Assembly (NCBI GenBank): GCA_013815505.1
Contig: JACDGA010000122.1
Span: 1-5,879 of the forward strand
Direction: 5' to 3'
Origin: Acidimicrobiia bacterium
GTDB taxonomy: Bacteria > Actinomycetota > Acidimicrobiia > Acidimicrobiales > Ilumatobacteraceae
Length of the DNA stretch: 5,879 nt
The number at the start of each line of letters is the position of its first letter. Position 1 is the first letter of the stretch. Shown one piece after another: positions 5,310 through 5,879 of the stretch. A model generated the notes under the pieces. That model was given only the letters and a program-made list of their open reading frames with translations, searched no databases and was not told where the DNA came from. The position numbers and the translations under genes were made by a program.

Positions 5310-5879
5310 CTAGGTGCCCGCTCGCGTGTCGCTCAGCCAGGCCGCGACGTGCTCGGCGATCGCGGCGTCGGCACCGCGCAGTTCGTGGCGTCCGCCCTCG
5401 ATGACGATCGTTGTCACGTCACCCGGCACGGTGTCGAGCCACGGCGCGAGCTCGTCGGGAGTGCCGAACGTGTCGCGCTCACCCTGTATGACCAGGCACG
5501 GGACGCGAAGCTCGGGGAGGTGCTCGACGCGCAGCGAGTCGGGGCGGCCCGGCGGGTGCAGCGGATACGAGATCAGCACCACACCCTCGACCTGCGGAGG
5601 AGGTTCGAGCCCGTCAGCACCCGCGGCGACCATCGAACAGATGCGCCCACCCATCGATCTGCCGCCGATCACGACCGGGCCGTCGATCGACGCCAGCTCG
5701 GTGCGCGCCGCCGCCATGAGCTTGGGCGCGCGATCGGGCGCCTTGCGCCCCTCGCGACGGTACGGGAACTCGGCTCGAACGCACGCCATCGGTGCGATCG
5801 CCGCCTCGATCGCGAGCAGGCTCGGCTGGTCGCGTCCCGAGCCGGCACCGTGGTACAGCACGAGCGTGCGCGATCCGTT
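5310..5879 (-). CDS. Alpha/beta hydrolase, KANL3/Tex30-like (dienelactone-hydrolase-type) family, 5' partial
   Basis: The frame is still open at the right edge (codons before GTG 5861 read NGSRTL), so the N-terminus is cut off; the sequence there continues TLVLYHGAGSG, the first beta strand and oxyanion HGAGS loop of the family. Counting from GTG 5861 as residue 1, EFPYRREGRKAPDRAPKL (31-48) is the family signature. GGRSMGG (66-72) is the nucleophile elbow with Ser69. YPLHPPGRPDSLRVEHL (99-115) is another signature block. QGERDTFG supplies Asp130 and EGGRHEL supplies His159, completing a Ser-Asp-His triad in the expected order. The protein ends AAWLSDTRAGT. Bacterial members are small cytosolic proteins of about 200-220 aa with no settled substrate, so I name only the fold and family. 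It converges on the MFS gene; partners upstream lie outside the window. Confidence 0.9.
   Translation of the reverse strand, partial: NGSRTLVLYHGAGSGRDQPSLLAIEAAIAPMACVRAEFPYRREGRKAPDRAPKLMAAARTELASIDGPVVIGGRSMGGRICSMVAAGADGLEPPPQVEGVVLISYPLHPPGRPDSLRVEHLPELRVPCLVIQGERDTFGTPDELAPWLDTVPGDVTTIVIEGGRHELRGADAAIAEHVAAWLSDTRAGT

Noticed and set aside
3847..5313. A 488-codon open frame on the + strand overlapping the MFS gene
   Set aside because: It is extremely Arg/Pro-rich with no recognisable domain and lies one frame off a clear 12-helix permease; it is a GC-driven shadow.
1..5879. CRISPR array, insertion sequence or integrase
   Set aside because: No regularly spaced direct repeats, transposase motifs or paired terminal inverted repeats were seen; the only mobile-type trace is the HNH relic.

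Overview
The window is very GC-rich and densely coding, with GTG and probably TTG starts, few Shine-Dalgarno sequences and an actinobacterial gene set. The set comprises a MeaB-type GTPase, a mycobacterial-like MurA with Asp in place of the catalytic Cys, a stand-alone Nfu domain, an AbiEi-like protein and a DUF222/HNH-type nuclease relic. This suggests an actinomycete or a member of the Acidimicrobiia (Ilumatobacter-like). That placement is inference from protein style, not a database match.

Layout. Positions 1-585 (+) hold the C-terminal part of an AbiEi-family (type IV antitoxin-like) protein, open to the left edge and lacking the nuclease-like domain that often follows. It converges, with a 7-bp gap, on meaB (593-1555, -), the GTPase that protects and loads the B12 enzyme methylmalonyl-CoA mutase. 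Positions 1556-2105 contain no intact gene. I read fragments of decayed + strand genes there: a VOC/glyoxalase C-terminus with an in-frame stop (about 1605-1784), an unrecognised open stretch (1823-1942), and a DUF222-type HNH nuclease core with frameshift and stops (about 1968-2107). A 27-bp near-perfect palindrome lies at 1848-1874. Then come an Nfu-type Fe-S scaffold (2106-2360, -) and murA (2415-3698, -), probably one transcript in the order murA then nfu.

Across a 20-bp divergent gap from murA, an MFS transporter with a 100-residue soluble N-terminal region runs to 5239 (+). The gap carries overlapping -10-like boxes, each correctly spaced for leaderless transcription from the two GTG starts. 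The transporter converges on an alpha/beta hydrolase of the KANL3/Tex30 type (5310 to the right edge, -) across 70 bp holding two GC hairpins.

Functionally this is mostly chromosomal housekeeping (cell-wall precursor synthesis, Fe-S delivery, B12 enzyme maintenance) with one accessory transporter and a small gene graveyard. I see no intact novel defence or mobile system. The most noteworthy points are the Asp-type MurA (predicted intrinsic fosfomycin insensitivity), the soluble-domain/MFS fusion, the compact divergent leaderless promoter pair, and the relics between meaB and nfu.
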